40,310 nt of DNA from Planctomycetota bacterium (lineage in GTDB: Bacteria > Planctomycetota > Planctomycetia > Pirellulales > Lacipirellulaceae), in the NCBI GenBank assembly GCA_022614705.1, contig JAKEIB010000179.1, positions 1 to 40,310 on the forward strand, given 5' to 3'. Position 1 is the stretch's first letter. Each line of letters begins with the position of its first letter. The notes beneath the pieces are model-generated. The model saw only the letters and a program-made list of their open reading frames with translations, had not been told where the DNA came from and made no database searches. Made by a program: the position numbers and the translations under genes. This document shows, piece after piece, positions 14,774-21,130 of the stretch.

Positions 14774-16111
14774 ATGAAGATTGAACTACGCAAGTTGGCG
14801 GAACTGCGACCTTATGAGAACAACCCACGCCTCAACGACGACGCTGTTAGCGCTGTTGCGAGTAGCATCCGCGAATTTGGCTTTCGCCAGCCAATCGTAG
14901 TCGATGCAGGCGGCGTCATCATTTGCGGACACACGCGCTATAAAGCGGCGCTACACCTCGGCCTGGAGAAAGTTCCGGTTCATGTTGCAATGGACCTGAC
15001 GCCGGAGCAGATCAAGGCCTACCGGATCGCCGACAACCAGACGGCATCTCTCGCCGAGTGGAACTACGAATTGTTGCCGATCGAACTGGCCGACCTGCAG
15101 GCGTGCAACTACGACCTCGGTCTGCTGGGCTTCGATGCCGACGACCTGGCCGAGCTGCTCGATCCCGGCGTCAAAGATGGATTATGCGACCCCGATGAAA
15201 TCCCGGCGCCACCTGACGCCGCGACCACCCAACCCGGCGACTTGTGGATTCTCGGCGACCACCGTTTGCTGTGTGGCGATAGCAGCAAATCGGAAGACGT
15301 TGATCACTTGCTCGGCGGCGCAACGATCCACTTGGTGAACACCGATCCGCCATACAACGTCAGAGTCGAGCCGCGAAGCAACAATGCCATCGCCGCCGGC
15401 CTTAGCTCGTTCCAAGGGACCACGCATCATCAGGGTCTCGACCTCGCGCGTCACCCCGAGAAGTCGAAGCCGACGCAAAAGAAGTTGCGGGCGAAAGACC
15501 GGCCACTGGCAAACGACTTTGTCTCGGACGAAGCGTTCGATCAGTTGCTCGCCGACTGGTTTGGCAACATGGCCCGCGTCCTCGCACCTGGTCGTGGGTT
15601 CTACATCTGGGGCGGCTACGCCAATTGCGGGAACTATCCGCCGGTGCTTAAGGCGTGCGAGCTGTACTTCTCGCAGGCCATCATCTGGGTCAAGGAACAC
15701 CCGGTGCTGACACGCAAGGATTTCATGGGGAAGCACGAGTGGTGTTTCTATGGCTGGCGCGAGGGCGCCGCGCACGTCTACCTCGGTCCCAACAACGCGG
15801 TCGACGTGTGGAGTGTGAAGAAGATCAACCCGAACAAAATGGTTCACCTGACCGAGAAGCCAGTCGAGCTGGCCGTGCGGGCGATGCAATATTCGTCGCG
15901 GACGGGCGAGAACGTGCTCGATTTGTTCGGCGGCAGCGGCTCGACGTTAATCGCAGCCGAGCAAACCGGCCGGCATGCATTCTTGATGGAACTCGACGAG
16001 CTGTACTGCGATGTGATTTGCGAACGTTGGTGCAAGTTCACCGGGAAGGAGGCATTCCGAGTTGATTCTCAAGGAAATCAAACCCCGCGATCCGAACTAC
16101 TCGCAGCGTGA
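14774..16111 (+). CDS. ParB-domain DNA methyltransferase (N4/N6, beta-type order)
   Basis: A 445-residue fusion. Residues 1-90 form a ParB/sulfiredoxin-like domain (LRPYENNPRLN, GFRQPIVVD, GVIICGHTRYKAA). Residues about 150-430 form an N6-adenine or N4-cytosine methyltransferase, with catalytic DPPY (191-194) before the target-recognition region and the SAM-binding DLFGGSGS (383-390) after it, which is beta-type order. It should methylate phage or host DNA, probably against host restriction or for regulation. No cognate restriction enzyme is adjacent, so it is an orphan methylase. The ATG at 14774 has GGAG seven bases upstream. An earlier in-frame start at 14744 lacks one. Confidence 0.93.
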   Translation: MKIELRKLAELRPYENNPRLNDDAVSAVASSIREFGFRQPIVVDAGGVIICGHTRYKAALHLGLEKVPVHVAMDLTPEQIKAYRIADNQTASLAEWNYELLPIELADLQACNYDLGLLGFDADDLAELLDPGVKDGLCDPDEIPAPPDAATTQPGDLWILGDHRLLCGDSSKSEDVDHLLGGATIHLVNTDPPYNVRVEPRSNNAIAAGLSSFQGTTHHQGLDLARHPEKSKPTQKKLRAKDRPLANDFVSDEAFDQLLADWFGNMARVLAPGRGFYIWGGYANCGNYPPVLKACELYFSQAIIWVKEHPVLTRKDFMGKHEWCFYGWREGAAHVYLGPNNAVDVWSVKKINPNKMVHLTEKPVELAVRAMQYSSRTGENVLDLFGGSGSTLIAAEQTGRHAFLMELDELYCDVICERWCKFTGKEAFRVDSQGNQTPRSELLAA

Positions 16112-16547
16112 GCGCAAGGTGGGCGGCAACCGCCGGCCTCGGTCTTGGACGATCTGCCCCGTTTGCTTGGCAATCTTTCCGTTAGGCCGCTTGACCCGAC
16201 GCTTTTGCTCCCACGCCTGCAAAGTGAAAGCCCAGACCACAGGGCATCGCACCATTCGACGCGCGACAGCCAAGGCTCGCAGTGCTCACAGCCTGCTTCG
16301 CTACCACGTTCGAGCCGGGAATATTGTGCGCCCGAATACTTGCGAGGAATGTGGTGTCACACGCAGCCGCATCGAAGCCGCACATTTCAACTACGATGAG
16401 CCGTTGCGCGTGCGATGGCTCTGTCGATCGTGCCATGTACGGTGGGACAAACGCGAGCCCAAACATGGCACTACGATCGTCCAGCGGCAGGAGGATTTCA
16501 CCAAGCGAAAAGCGGAACGGCTTAACTCCGAGATGGTATCGCCATGA
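16062..16547 (+). CDS. HNH-like double zinc-finger protein, TTG start
   Basis: A 161-residue protein with two Cys clusters. The first is CPVCLAIF-x10-FCSHACKVKA, about residues 32-54. The second is CEECGVTRSRIEAAHFNY followed by RWLCRSCHVRWDK, about 95-130, which reads like a degenerate HNH domain with zinc ligands. It begins at TTG 16062 inside the methyltransferase gene (50-base overlap). A strong AAGGAGG nine bases before it supports this start, and there is no good ATG. The likely role is DNA binding or cleavage. The placement directly after an orphan methylase makes a nicking or modification-linked function worth testing. Confidence 0.75.
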   Translation: MILKEIKPRDPNYSQRERKVGGNRRPRSWTICPVCLAIFPLGRLTRRFCSHACKVKAQTTGHRTIRRATAKARSAHSLLRYHVRAGNIVRPNTCEECGVTRSRIEAAHFNYDEPLRVRWLCRSCHVRWDKREPKHGTTIVQRQEDFTKRKAERLNSEMVSP

Positions 16548-16573
16548 CCTGTCCGGCTCCCGCAATAAAACAA

Positions 16574-16789
16574 TCAAGAGATTTCACGGAACACGTCTTC
16601 GTCGGTGAGAAAGCCCTGCGCCCGGGCATATGGCACAAGCCGACGTCGAATTCCCCGGAGTTGCTCAATGGCAACGTACTGCCGAATCGCCTCAATGGCT
16701 AGATCTTTGAATGGCCGCTGTTTTTGGTCGGCAAGAGCCTGGAGCTGCAATTCCAGTTCGTCGGGGATTGGCAAGGGAAAAATATTCAT
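16574..16789 (-). CDS. Small RHH/antitoxin-like protein
   Basis: A 71-residue protein starting MNIFPLPIPDELELQLQALADQ and continuing with a long helix pair (FKDLAIEAIRQYVAIEQL). This is the strand-helix-helix pattern of ribbon-helix-helix (CopG/ParD-like) regulators. It lies 43 bases downstream of the PIN toxin gene on the same strand. Because that toxin already has an antitoxin gene overlapping its start, this may be an additional regulator or the remnant of a second toxin-antitoxin pair. The ATG at 16789 was chosen because the strand begins there; the longer frame to 16897 overlaps the toxin gene. Confidence 0.65.
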   Translation of the reverse strand: MNIFPLPIPDELELQLQALADQKQRPFKDLAIEAIRQYVAIEQLRGIRRRLVPYARAQGFLTDEDVFREIS

Positions 16790-16832
16790 GCGTCGCACAA
16801 AGTGCCAAGTGTCGGAAGTCGCCAGCCCAATT

Positions 16833-17255
16833 CTACGATGGTCTGCTCGCCAATTGGACGTGCTTACCCCACGCTGTAACCGCCAAGGCGTTAACAAACC
16901 GCTCGTCGGCTGTCAGGAGCATTTCCTTGGAATGTACCGCCAACGCAAGGTAAAGGCAGTCGTAGACTGTTCGGTCAGTCTCGATAGCGAGTTTCAGCGC
17001 CGCCTCAATGAGTTCACTGGTTGCGGTGAACTGGATAGGCATCTGCATCATTTCCGCGAGTATCTGGTTCGCGTCGGCGGCCGTCAGATCGTTGCGGCGA
17101 ACGTACTTCCACAGGATGTTGCCAATCTCAGCCAACAACAACTCCGGTGCCAGAAGCTCATCGGCCTTCTTAACCGCCGACGCGACTTCGCGCGACCCGT
17201 CCTCGCTGACGAACAGCTTGATGAGCACGCTCGCGTCGATCACCAGTCGGCTCAT
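16833..17255 (-). CDS. PIN-domain toxin (VapC/FitB-like)
   Basis: A 140-residue PIN-domain ribonuclease toxin. The acidic metal-binding residues are in place: Asp7 (LVIDASVLIK), Glu43 (LLAEIGN), Asp99 (TVYDCLYLALA) and Asp117 (LLTADERF). VapC-type toxins cleave tRNA or rRNA and stop translation when the antitoxin decays. Its ATG overlaps the end of the antitoxin gene by four bases (ATGA), the standard arrangement. In a prophage it would promote maintenance or block superinfecting phage. Confidence 0.92.
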   Translation of the reverse strand: MSRLVIDASVLIKLFVSEDGSREVASAVKKADELLAPELLLAEIGNILWKYVRRNDLTAADANQILAEMMQMPIQFTATSELIEAALKLAIETDRTVYDCLYLALAVHSKEMLLTADERFVNALAVTAWGKHVQLASRPS

Positions 17256-17479
17256 CGTTCGCGATCCTCACGCTGCGCCTGGGCGCTGTCGGAGGATCGC
17301 TTGCCGAGCTTCTTGCGCCAGTTCGCGGCAACCTTAAGGGATTCGTCGATCGTGCGACCGGCCGCCTGCTCGAGAATGATTCTCGTTTCGCTCTGCAGCG
17401 AGCGGCCAGCGCCCTTCGCTCGCTCTTTAAGCCGCTTCAAAACAGCATCGTCCAATCCACGCACTAGAATATCTGCCAT
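17252..17479 (-). CDS. FitA/VapB-like antitoxin
   Basis: A 75-residue ribbon-helix-helix antitoxin. The opening MADILVRGLDDAVLKRLKER, then GRSLQSETRIILEQAA, is the classic FitA/Arc-type DNA-binding strand and helices. The polar C-terminal 30 residues would wrap the PIN toxin. The ATG at 17479 follows GGAG with seven bases of spacing, while the upstream extension to 17518 lacks a ribosome site. It probably represses its own promoter in the 46 bases before the next gene upstream, where a short AT-rich stretch with ATAGCATATTGCTAT (17512-17526) forms a palindrome suited to an operator. Confidence 0.9.
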   Translation of the reverse strand: MADILVRGLDDAVLKRLKERAKGAGRSLQSETRIILEQAAGRTIDESLKVAANWRKKLGKRSSDSAQAQREDRER

Positions 17480-17511
17480 TGTTAAGCTCCTTACTGCAGC
17501 ACCCCCTAATG

Positions 17512-17526
17512 ATAGCATATTGCTAT
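17512..17526. promoter_or_regulatory. Palindrome upstream of the antitoxin gene
   Basis: ATAGCATATTGCTAT is an inverted repeat (ATAGCA/TGCTAT around a 3-base centre) 33 bases before the antitoxin ATG. Ribbon-helix-helix antitoxins bind such palindromes to repress their own operon, so this is a natural operator candidate. Confidence 0.55.
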
Positions 17527-17774
17527 CAGATGTCCAGAACGCGGCCGATTCGCTCGCGGGCCAGTATGTCGTGGTGGAACCGTTGCAGTTCGATTTCCTC
17601 GTCGGTGGCCGCGCGGACAGTCAGGATATTGACTGGAACATCTTTGCCGAGTCGTTCTCGCGGATCAGCGTACAGATCGTGCAAGGCGACTTGCCCGAGC
17701 GCTCGGGCTTCATCTTCGTTGGCGGCGTCGACCAGGACGTAGCGAGCGGGCGTGGCAACAAGATAGGTGGTCAT
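17526..17774 (-). CDS. Small hypothetical protein
   Basis: An 82-residue acidic protein (opening MTTYLVATPARYVLVDAANE), of unknown function. The pattern of short strands (TYLVATPARYVLVDA; VPVNILTVRAAT) and helices (EDEARALGQVALHDL; EEIELQRFHHDIL) suggests a compact alpha-beta fold like those of many plasmid and phage helper proteins. The ATG at 17774 follows GGAGAACCGCA. It lies just upstream of the toxin-antitoxin pair and 15 bases downstream of another small gene, so these small genes probably form one transcript. Confidence 0.65.
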   Translation of the reverse strand: MTTYLVATPARYVLVDAANEDEARALGQVALHDLYADPRERLGKDVPVNILTVRAATDEEIELQRFHHDILARERIGRVLDI

Positions 17775-17789
17775 TGCGGTTCTCCTGTT

Positions 17790-18014
17790 TCAATTGACGG
17801 GTACGGTGACGATGCGGTACGAGCCGTCAGACATCTCGTGGTCGAAGAGATAGGCGAACCCAACGCCGGCCTCGGCCAGACGATCGAGGTCTGCTTTGGG
17901 AACGACCATCGGCTCGCCGCCGATCAAGACCGCTTCGCCTTGCCCGCTGGCGTCGGCCCATTGCAGGGCGTCGGTCATCGAATCGCATTCAATCGCTTGG
18001 TATGTGATCTCCAT
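17790..18014 (-). CDS. Small hypothetical protein
   Basis: A 74-residue protein beginning MEITYQAIECDSMTDALQWA, with the middle EAVLIGGEPMVVPKADLDRLAEAGVGFAYLFDHE. No family is recognised. The composition is that of a soluble alpha-beta protein without Cys pairs or membrane segments. The ATG at 18014 has GGAGAACAG upstream, the same style of ribosome site as its neighbours. Confidence 0.65.
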   Translation of the reverse strand: MEITYQAIECDSMTDALQWADASGQGEAVLIGGEPMVVPKADLDRLAEAGVGFAYLFDHEMSDGSYRIVTVPVN

Positions 18015-18029
18015 GAACTGTTCTCCTGG

Positions 18030-18233
18030 TTAGGTGGCCGGCTCCAGTTCGCTCATCAACACAAATTCTTTTCGCAGCCAGCGTTCGATGCCGTAAGCGG
18101 TCTCGACTTCGTACTCGTACCATCCGCCAAGTTCGGGATCGAAGGAAAAGCCATTCATGATGTGGCCCGGTTCGGCGTCCGTCGTGTTGAGGACGCGTGT
18201 CCCGCAGGGAATGTAATTTTCGGTTGCGTTCAT
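18030..18233 (-). CDS. Small hypothetical protein
   Basis: A 67-residue protein, MNATENYIPCGTRVLNTTDA at the start, then a Gly/Trp-containing beta-like core (SFDPELGGWYEYEVETAYGIERWLRKEF). It resembles a small SH3-like barrel, but no family is recognised. The ATG at 18233 has GGAGG upstream. A 14-base element (13 of 14 identical to one upstream of the amidoligase gene) lies about 50 bases before this start, suggesting shared control. Confidence 0.6.
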   Translation of the reverse strand: MNATENYIPCGTRVLNTTDAEPGHIMNGFSFDPELGGWYEYEVETAYGIERWLRKEFVLMSELEPAT

Positions 18234-18280
18234 CGTCTGGCCTCCGTTGTTGGCTGGGCGAACCCAACGCCCGTTATGAC

Positions 18281-18294
18281 ACAGGAGCCATGCG
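18281..18294. promoter_or_regulatory. Shared upstream element, copy 1
   Basis: ACAGGAGCCATGCG differs at one base from ACATGAGCCATGCG at 20720-20733. Each copy lies about 40-50 bases upstream of a minus-strand gene (starts 18233 and 20681). A common promoter or operator element is the simplest reading. Confidence 0.45.
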
Positions 18295-18396
18295 GGCAGA
18301 AAAACATCAAGGGGGGCGTAAACGAAAAGGCGAAGAATCCCTGGAATTGGACGACCGTTGTTAGGGCGCCAATTGGCCAAGACGACTGGGCGATTG

Positions 18397-18603
18397 CTAA
18401 TTCCAGCGGTGCGCGTCCGCCGGTGGCGCAATGGTTTCCCATTCGCCATCCTTGCCGATGCGAAGATGCTTCTTGCAGCAGTCTGGACAGACCGGACCGG
18501 GCATTTGCTGCCGGCCACAGTAGTAACTCGGAATCCATCCGTCATCGATTGCCGCGTCAATTTCGGCAGGCGCAGGTCGGTGACAAAGGGCACAAGTCAT
18601 CAT
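18397..18603 (-). CDS. Small zinc-type Cys protein
   Basis: A 68-residue protein with CALCHRPAP near the start and CGRQQMPGPVCPDCCKKH in the middle. This gives two CxxC pairs that likely bind a zinc ion. A hydrophilic tail (GKDGEWETIAPPADAHRWN) follows. ATGs at 18603 and 18600 are adjacent; AAGGTG precedes the first. I do not recognise the family. A nucleic-acid or protein adaptor is plausible. It is separated from the HARE-HTH gene by a terminator-like hairpin, so it may have its own promoter. Confidence 0.65.
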   Translation of the reverse strand: MMTCALCHRPAPAEIDAAIDDGWIPSYYCGRQQMPGPVCPDCCKKHLRIGKDGEWETIAPPADAHRWN

Positions 18604-18636
18604 GTTGCACCTTACTCGCAATCAGTACATATGAAA

Positions 18637-18660
18637 ACGGCCACCGTTTCCGGTGGCCGT
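18637..18660 (-). terminator. Rho-independent-type terminator after the HARE-HTH gene
   Basis: ACGGCCACCG and CGGTGGCCGT are perfect 10-base arms around a 4-base loop. Read on the minus strand the hairpin is followed by TTTTC. It lies 17 bases after the stop of the HARE-HTH gene. This is the best terminator hairpin in the window. Confidence 0.75.
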
Positions 18661-18677
18661 GGTACGCAACGTGGCCG

Positions 18678-19016
18678 TCAGGACTTACTGGTGAACTTAC
18701 CGCGTTCGGTTTTCTTGAACCGGGCTTCGCTCTTCTTGTTTTTGATTTCTCGCAGGATTGCGCTGTAAAGCGTTGCGTGCGGCGTCTTGCCGCCGGGCGA
18801 CTTCCAGTACCCCTTGGCGGACATCGCCTCGACCATCTCTTTGGTCGTGAGCGGCTCCGAGGATTGCTCCAAAACCTTTGCGGCCGCGTCGAGTTGGCTG
18901 AGCTTTTTGGACTCGTTTTTCTTCTTTGCAGGCGCGGCAGCCTTCGTGCTCTTGGCAGGGCCCTTCTTGGTCGCGGCCTTCTTGCGTTTGGTCGTCGTTC
19001 TCGTTTTCGTCGGCAT
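18678..19016 (-). CDS. Lys-rich HARE-HTH (winged-helix) DNA-binding protein
   Basis: A 112-residue protein. The N-terminal 38 residues are an Ala/Lys/Thr-rich tail (KTRTTTKRKKAATKKGPAK) like histone H1 or bacterial HU-tail proteins. Residues about 40-112 form a HARE-HTH-type winged helix (SQLDAAAKVLEQSSEPLTTK, MVEAMSAKGYWKSPGGKTPH, ATLYSAILREI, then RFKKTERGKF). HARE-HTH domains are proposed to read DNA modification states in eukaryotes and bacteria. In a phage this could compact DNA, act as a nucleoid-like silencer, or sense methylation by the orphan methylase here. It has good initiation at 19016 (AAGGAGATTC) and its own terminator. Confidence 0.85.
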   Translation of the reverse strand: MPTKTRTTTKRKKAATKKGPAKSTKAAAPAKKKNESKKLSQLDAAAKVLEQSSEPLTTKEMVEAMSAKGYWKSPGGKTPHATLYSAILREIKNKKSEARFKKTERGKFTSKS

Positions 19017-19127
19017 GGTGAATCTCCTTCAATTCGAAACCGATGGTACGGCTGCCATCATCAGGCGACGGGAACCACCCGCCGCGACGCCCGCGTGTAT
19101 TCGCGCGAGCGTTTCGGCTTGCATCGT

Positions 19128-19388
19128 CTACAGACCGATTTGGTCCACGAGTCGATTGAATTCGTGGTCGTCACCAATCAGGCAGATGAGTTGCTCGCGA
19201 AACCAATCCACCTGCGTCATCGCCCGTTCGTTGACGGGCTTTCCGTTGCGGTAGTTGTCGGCCAACTGCAGGAAGCACACGATGGCGGTGAGCGCGTGCG
19301 GCGAAAGTTGCCCCAGCGCATCGCGGGCAATCTTCTTGCGTGTGGCGTTCGTTATGTTCCTCGTCATGGGCATCTTGACCTTCGACAT
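19128..19388 (-). CDS. Small hypothetical protein
   Basis: An 86-residue, mainly helical protein starting MSKVKMPMTRNITNATRKKI. Later helices read ALGQLSPHALTAIVCFLQLA and DWFREQLICLIGDDHEFNRLV. No motif points to a function. The ATG at 19388 has GGAG seven bases upstream, which settles the start against the longer frame to 19430. The 111 bases after it, before the HARE-HTH gene, hold no other gene that I can see. Confidence 0.65.
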   Translation of the reverse strand: MSKVKMPMTRNITNATRKKIARDALGQLSPHALTAIVCFLQLADNYRNGKPVNERAMTQVDWFREQLICLIGDDHEFNRLVDQIGL

Positions 19389-19454
19389 GTTTGTTCTCCG
19401 GTTCGTGGCAGTAGTTGCCGTCGCCCGCACGTCGCGAGCGGCGGCGTGATGCGG

Positions 19455-19652
19455 TTAGCGGCAATCCTTCAAGTAGCCGCGCAAGATGCGAAGCGATTCG
19501 ATGGCGTCGAGCGAATACTCGCGTCCAAACTTGGCGAGCGCTTCCACGGCGTTCCACGGTTCGTCGGGATCAACTTCGAAGGCGTCGTGTCCGTTGCCGT
19601 CGTCGTCCGCGACGGTCATCAGTTCCTCAACCATTTCGATGCGGTAGTTCAT
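19455..19652 (-). CDS. Small acidic hypothetical protein
   Basis: A 65-residue acidic protein, opening MNYRIEMVEELMTVADDDGN and ending in a helix (YSLDAIESLRILRGYLKD). It is of a type often found in phage accessory regions; DNA mimicry is conceivable from its charge but has no direct support. The ATG at 19652 has GGAG eight bases upstream. A perfect palindrome lies 27 bases before the start. Confidence 0.6.
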   Translation of the reverse strand: MNYRIEMVEELMTVADDDGNGHDAFEVDPDEPWNAVEALAKFGREYSLDAIESLRILRGYLKDCR

Positions 19653-19678
19653 TCGTTGGTCTCCGGTACGAGTAATGT

Positions 19679-19699
19679 TCATGCGTACATTACGCATGA
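19679..19699. promoter_or_regulatory. Perfect palindrome, candidate operator
   Basis: TCATGCGT and ACGCATGA form perfect 8-base arms around a 5-base centre (ACATT), just upstream of the 65-residue gene. It looks like a dimeric regulator binding site. No U-run follows on either strand, which argues against a terminator. Confidence 0.5.
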
Positions 19700-19823
19700 C
19701 ACGACAGTTACCTCGGGTCGCGGACAACATCCAGCCAAGCAGCGAAAGAATTCCAAAGATTTCTTGGGCGGCGGCACGGCGACAAATCCCGTAATTCAGC
19801 CGCTGCCCTCGTGGTTTCCGCGA

Positions 19824-20681
19824 TCAGGCCGCCCAGTCGTACTTACGGGCCATGTCGAGAAGCTTGGCCTTGATCGCCTTCCAGTCCGGCTTCGCGGTGT
19901 CCGTGGCGATCTCGCCGAACGTCTTGTCGCGGAGCTCGTTCTTGTACCAGCCTTTGGTCCATCCGAGTCGGTAGAAGAGGCGGTTGAGTTCCGTCTCGCC
20001 CTCGCCGGCGCCCGGTCGATCCCAACAGCTCCGTGTGCCTTCGCGCTTGGCGTAGTCCCAATCCGCGCAGCGCTTCGTGCTGAGCGCGAGTTCGACCAGC
20101 CCCAGGCACATCATCACGTAGCCGACGACCTTCGTCTTATTGAGCGAGCCTGCGAAAGCCCGAAACTCGATCCGGTTCCGTCCTCGCGCCAGATGCGTGA
20201 GGTTCAGGAGGTGGTAGCGGTCGGCTTCGCATTTACTTTTGGCGTTGTCTTTGTCGCCGTAGGGCTTGATCTGTTTGGTGTAGATCGTCTGCTCACGGCG
20301 GCGCGTTCCCGTGCTTGCGAAGATCGCCCGCTCGTGGTTGCCGACCAGCGAAATCAATCGAGCCAAGGCGGCCGCGTCGCCCGTCCATTCGACTGTAATG
20401 TGCAGGCCGCATGTCGAGTTGACCCGCGCGCCGTGCGCCGTGATCGCATCGATGGCTGCTTCGACCTGGGCGATCCCTTCGTGCCCGCGAAGTTTCGGAC
20501 TCACGAACTCGCACGCCTTGCGATTCGGCGTCGTCTGAATGCTATTGTCCTTCTCGGCGCGCCAGCCTTCGGACAACCAGGGCACTTGGTATCCGTGGTG
20601 ATACGGTCCGATCGGCGTCGGGTCGCTTGCGGGCAGCGTGGTTTCCAATTCGATTCCGAAGGCGATTTGGTTGGCGTTCAT
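19824..20681 (-). CDS. Amidoligase-family protein
   Basis: A 285-residue protein of the amidoligase (COOH-NH2 ligase) family, related to glutamate-cysteine ligase and glutamine synthetase. Signature residues are FGIELETT near the start with metal-binding Glu11 and Glu13, CEFVSPKLRG near 60, GLHITVEW near 95, and RNRIEFRAFAGSLN near 175, which completes the active site. Family members use ATP to form amide or isopeptide bonds, and phage members are proposed to modify proteins or cell-wall peptides. The usual partner (a gamma-glutamylcyclotransferase or peptidase) is not adjacent. The ATG at 20681 has GAGG eight bases upstream. Confidence 0.88.
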   Translation of the reverse strand: MNANQIAFGIELETTLPASDPTPIGPYHHGYQVPWLSEGWRAEKDNSIQTTPNRKACEFVSPKLRGHEGIAQVEAAIDAITAHGARVNSTCGLHITVEWTGDAAALARLISLVGNHERAIFASTGTRRREQTIYTKQIKPYGDKDNAKSKCEADRYHLLNLTHLARGRNRIEFRAFAGSLNKTKVVGYVMMCLGLVELALSTKRCADWDYAKREGTRSCWDRPGAGEGETELNRLFYRLGWTKGWYKNELRDKTFGEIATDTAKPDWKAIKAKLLDMARKYDWAA

Positions 20682-20923
20682 CGTTTGGTCCTCGCGTTTG
20701 GTTTGCCGTTCTGTGTCACACATGAGCCATGCGTCGCGAGGAACCTCAAGCCAGGAAAAGCAGCTTTTCGGCTGGAATTAGCAGCTTTTTCGACATGGGC
20801 CGTGGGCGCGCGTGTTGGCCCGTGTGGCGGCCGTGCGCAGGGTGGCCCAGTGACGCCGACCTCGCGCCAGTTGGCCACAGTTCGCGGCGTGGGCCGCGTG
20901 TCGCCCAAGGTAGGAGGGTGCCA
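20682..20923. other. Divergent control region between accessory and late operons
   Basis: These 242 bases separate the amidoligase gene from the late operon. They contain the second copy of a 14-base element (20720-20733), a near-palindrome GAAAAGCAGCTTTTC (20755-20769), and a direct repeat of AGCAGCTTTT(T)CG at 20759-20770 and 20780-20792, spaced 21 bases. No gene is convincing. It is the expected site of the late promoter. Confidence 0.55.
20759..20792. promoter_or_regulatory. Direct repeats 21 bp apart in front of the late operon
   Basis: AGCAGCTTTTCG (20759-20770) recurs as AGCAGCTTTTTCG (20780-20792). A 21-base spacing places both copies on the same DNA face, as for an activator bound twice. 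No clear sigma-70 -10 box follows, so an alternative sigma, for example the phage sigma-like factor, is possible. Confidence 0.45.
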
Positions 20924-21130
20924 ATGAGGGCGGATGGCGGACGACTCGACCCGAACCGGCTCACGCTCGACCAGGCGGCCAAGTTGCTGTCGGCGGTGGC
21001 CAACGCGCGCATTCCGGCCGACCAGATTGCCGCCGACCTGGAGGCCGGCGCGCCGCGGAACCCGGATGGCACGATCGACCTCGTGCACTACGCGGCGTGG
21101 ATTCTGAAGGAGATGGGGCGTGGCGACTGA
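20924..21130 (+). CDS. Small protein before terminase, possible small-terminase helper
   Basis: A 68-residue helical protein (LDPNRLTLDQAAKLLSAVAN, then ARIPADQIAADLEAGAPRNP) that resembles a small helix-turn-helix. It overlaps the large terminase start by 11 bases. Position immediately before terL suggests a small terminase subunit or helper, but it is short for one and I see no firm family match. The ATG at 20924 has GGAGG eight bases upstream; the frame is open back to 20729 without a good start. Confidence 0.6.
   Translation: MRADGGRLDPNRLTLDQAAKLLSAVANARIPADQIAADLEAGAPRNPDGTIDLVHYAAWILKEMGRGD

Noticed and set aside
16605..20927. A 1440-codon open frame on the plus strand covering the whole minus-strand accessory block
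   Set aside because: Its product is Arg/Pro-rich without domain patterns. Eight of eleven minus-strand genes share its codon register, so a plus-strand stop would need TTA, CTA or TCA codons in them, which are rare in GC-rich genes. The minus-strand genes have ribosome sites and recognisable domains.
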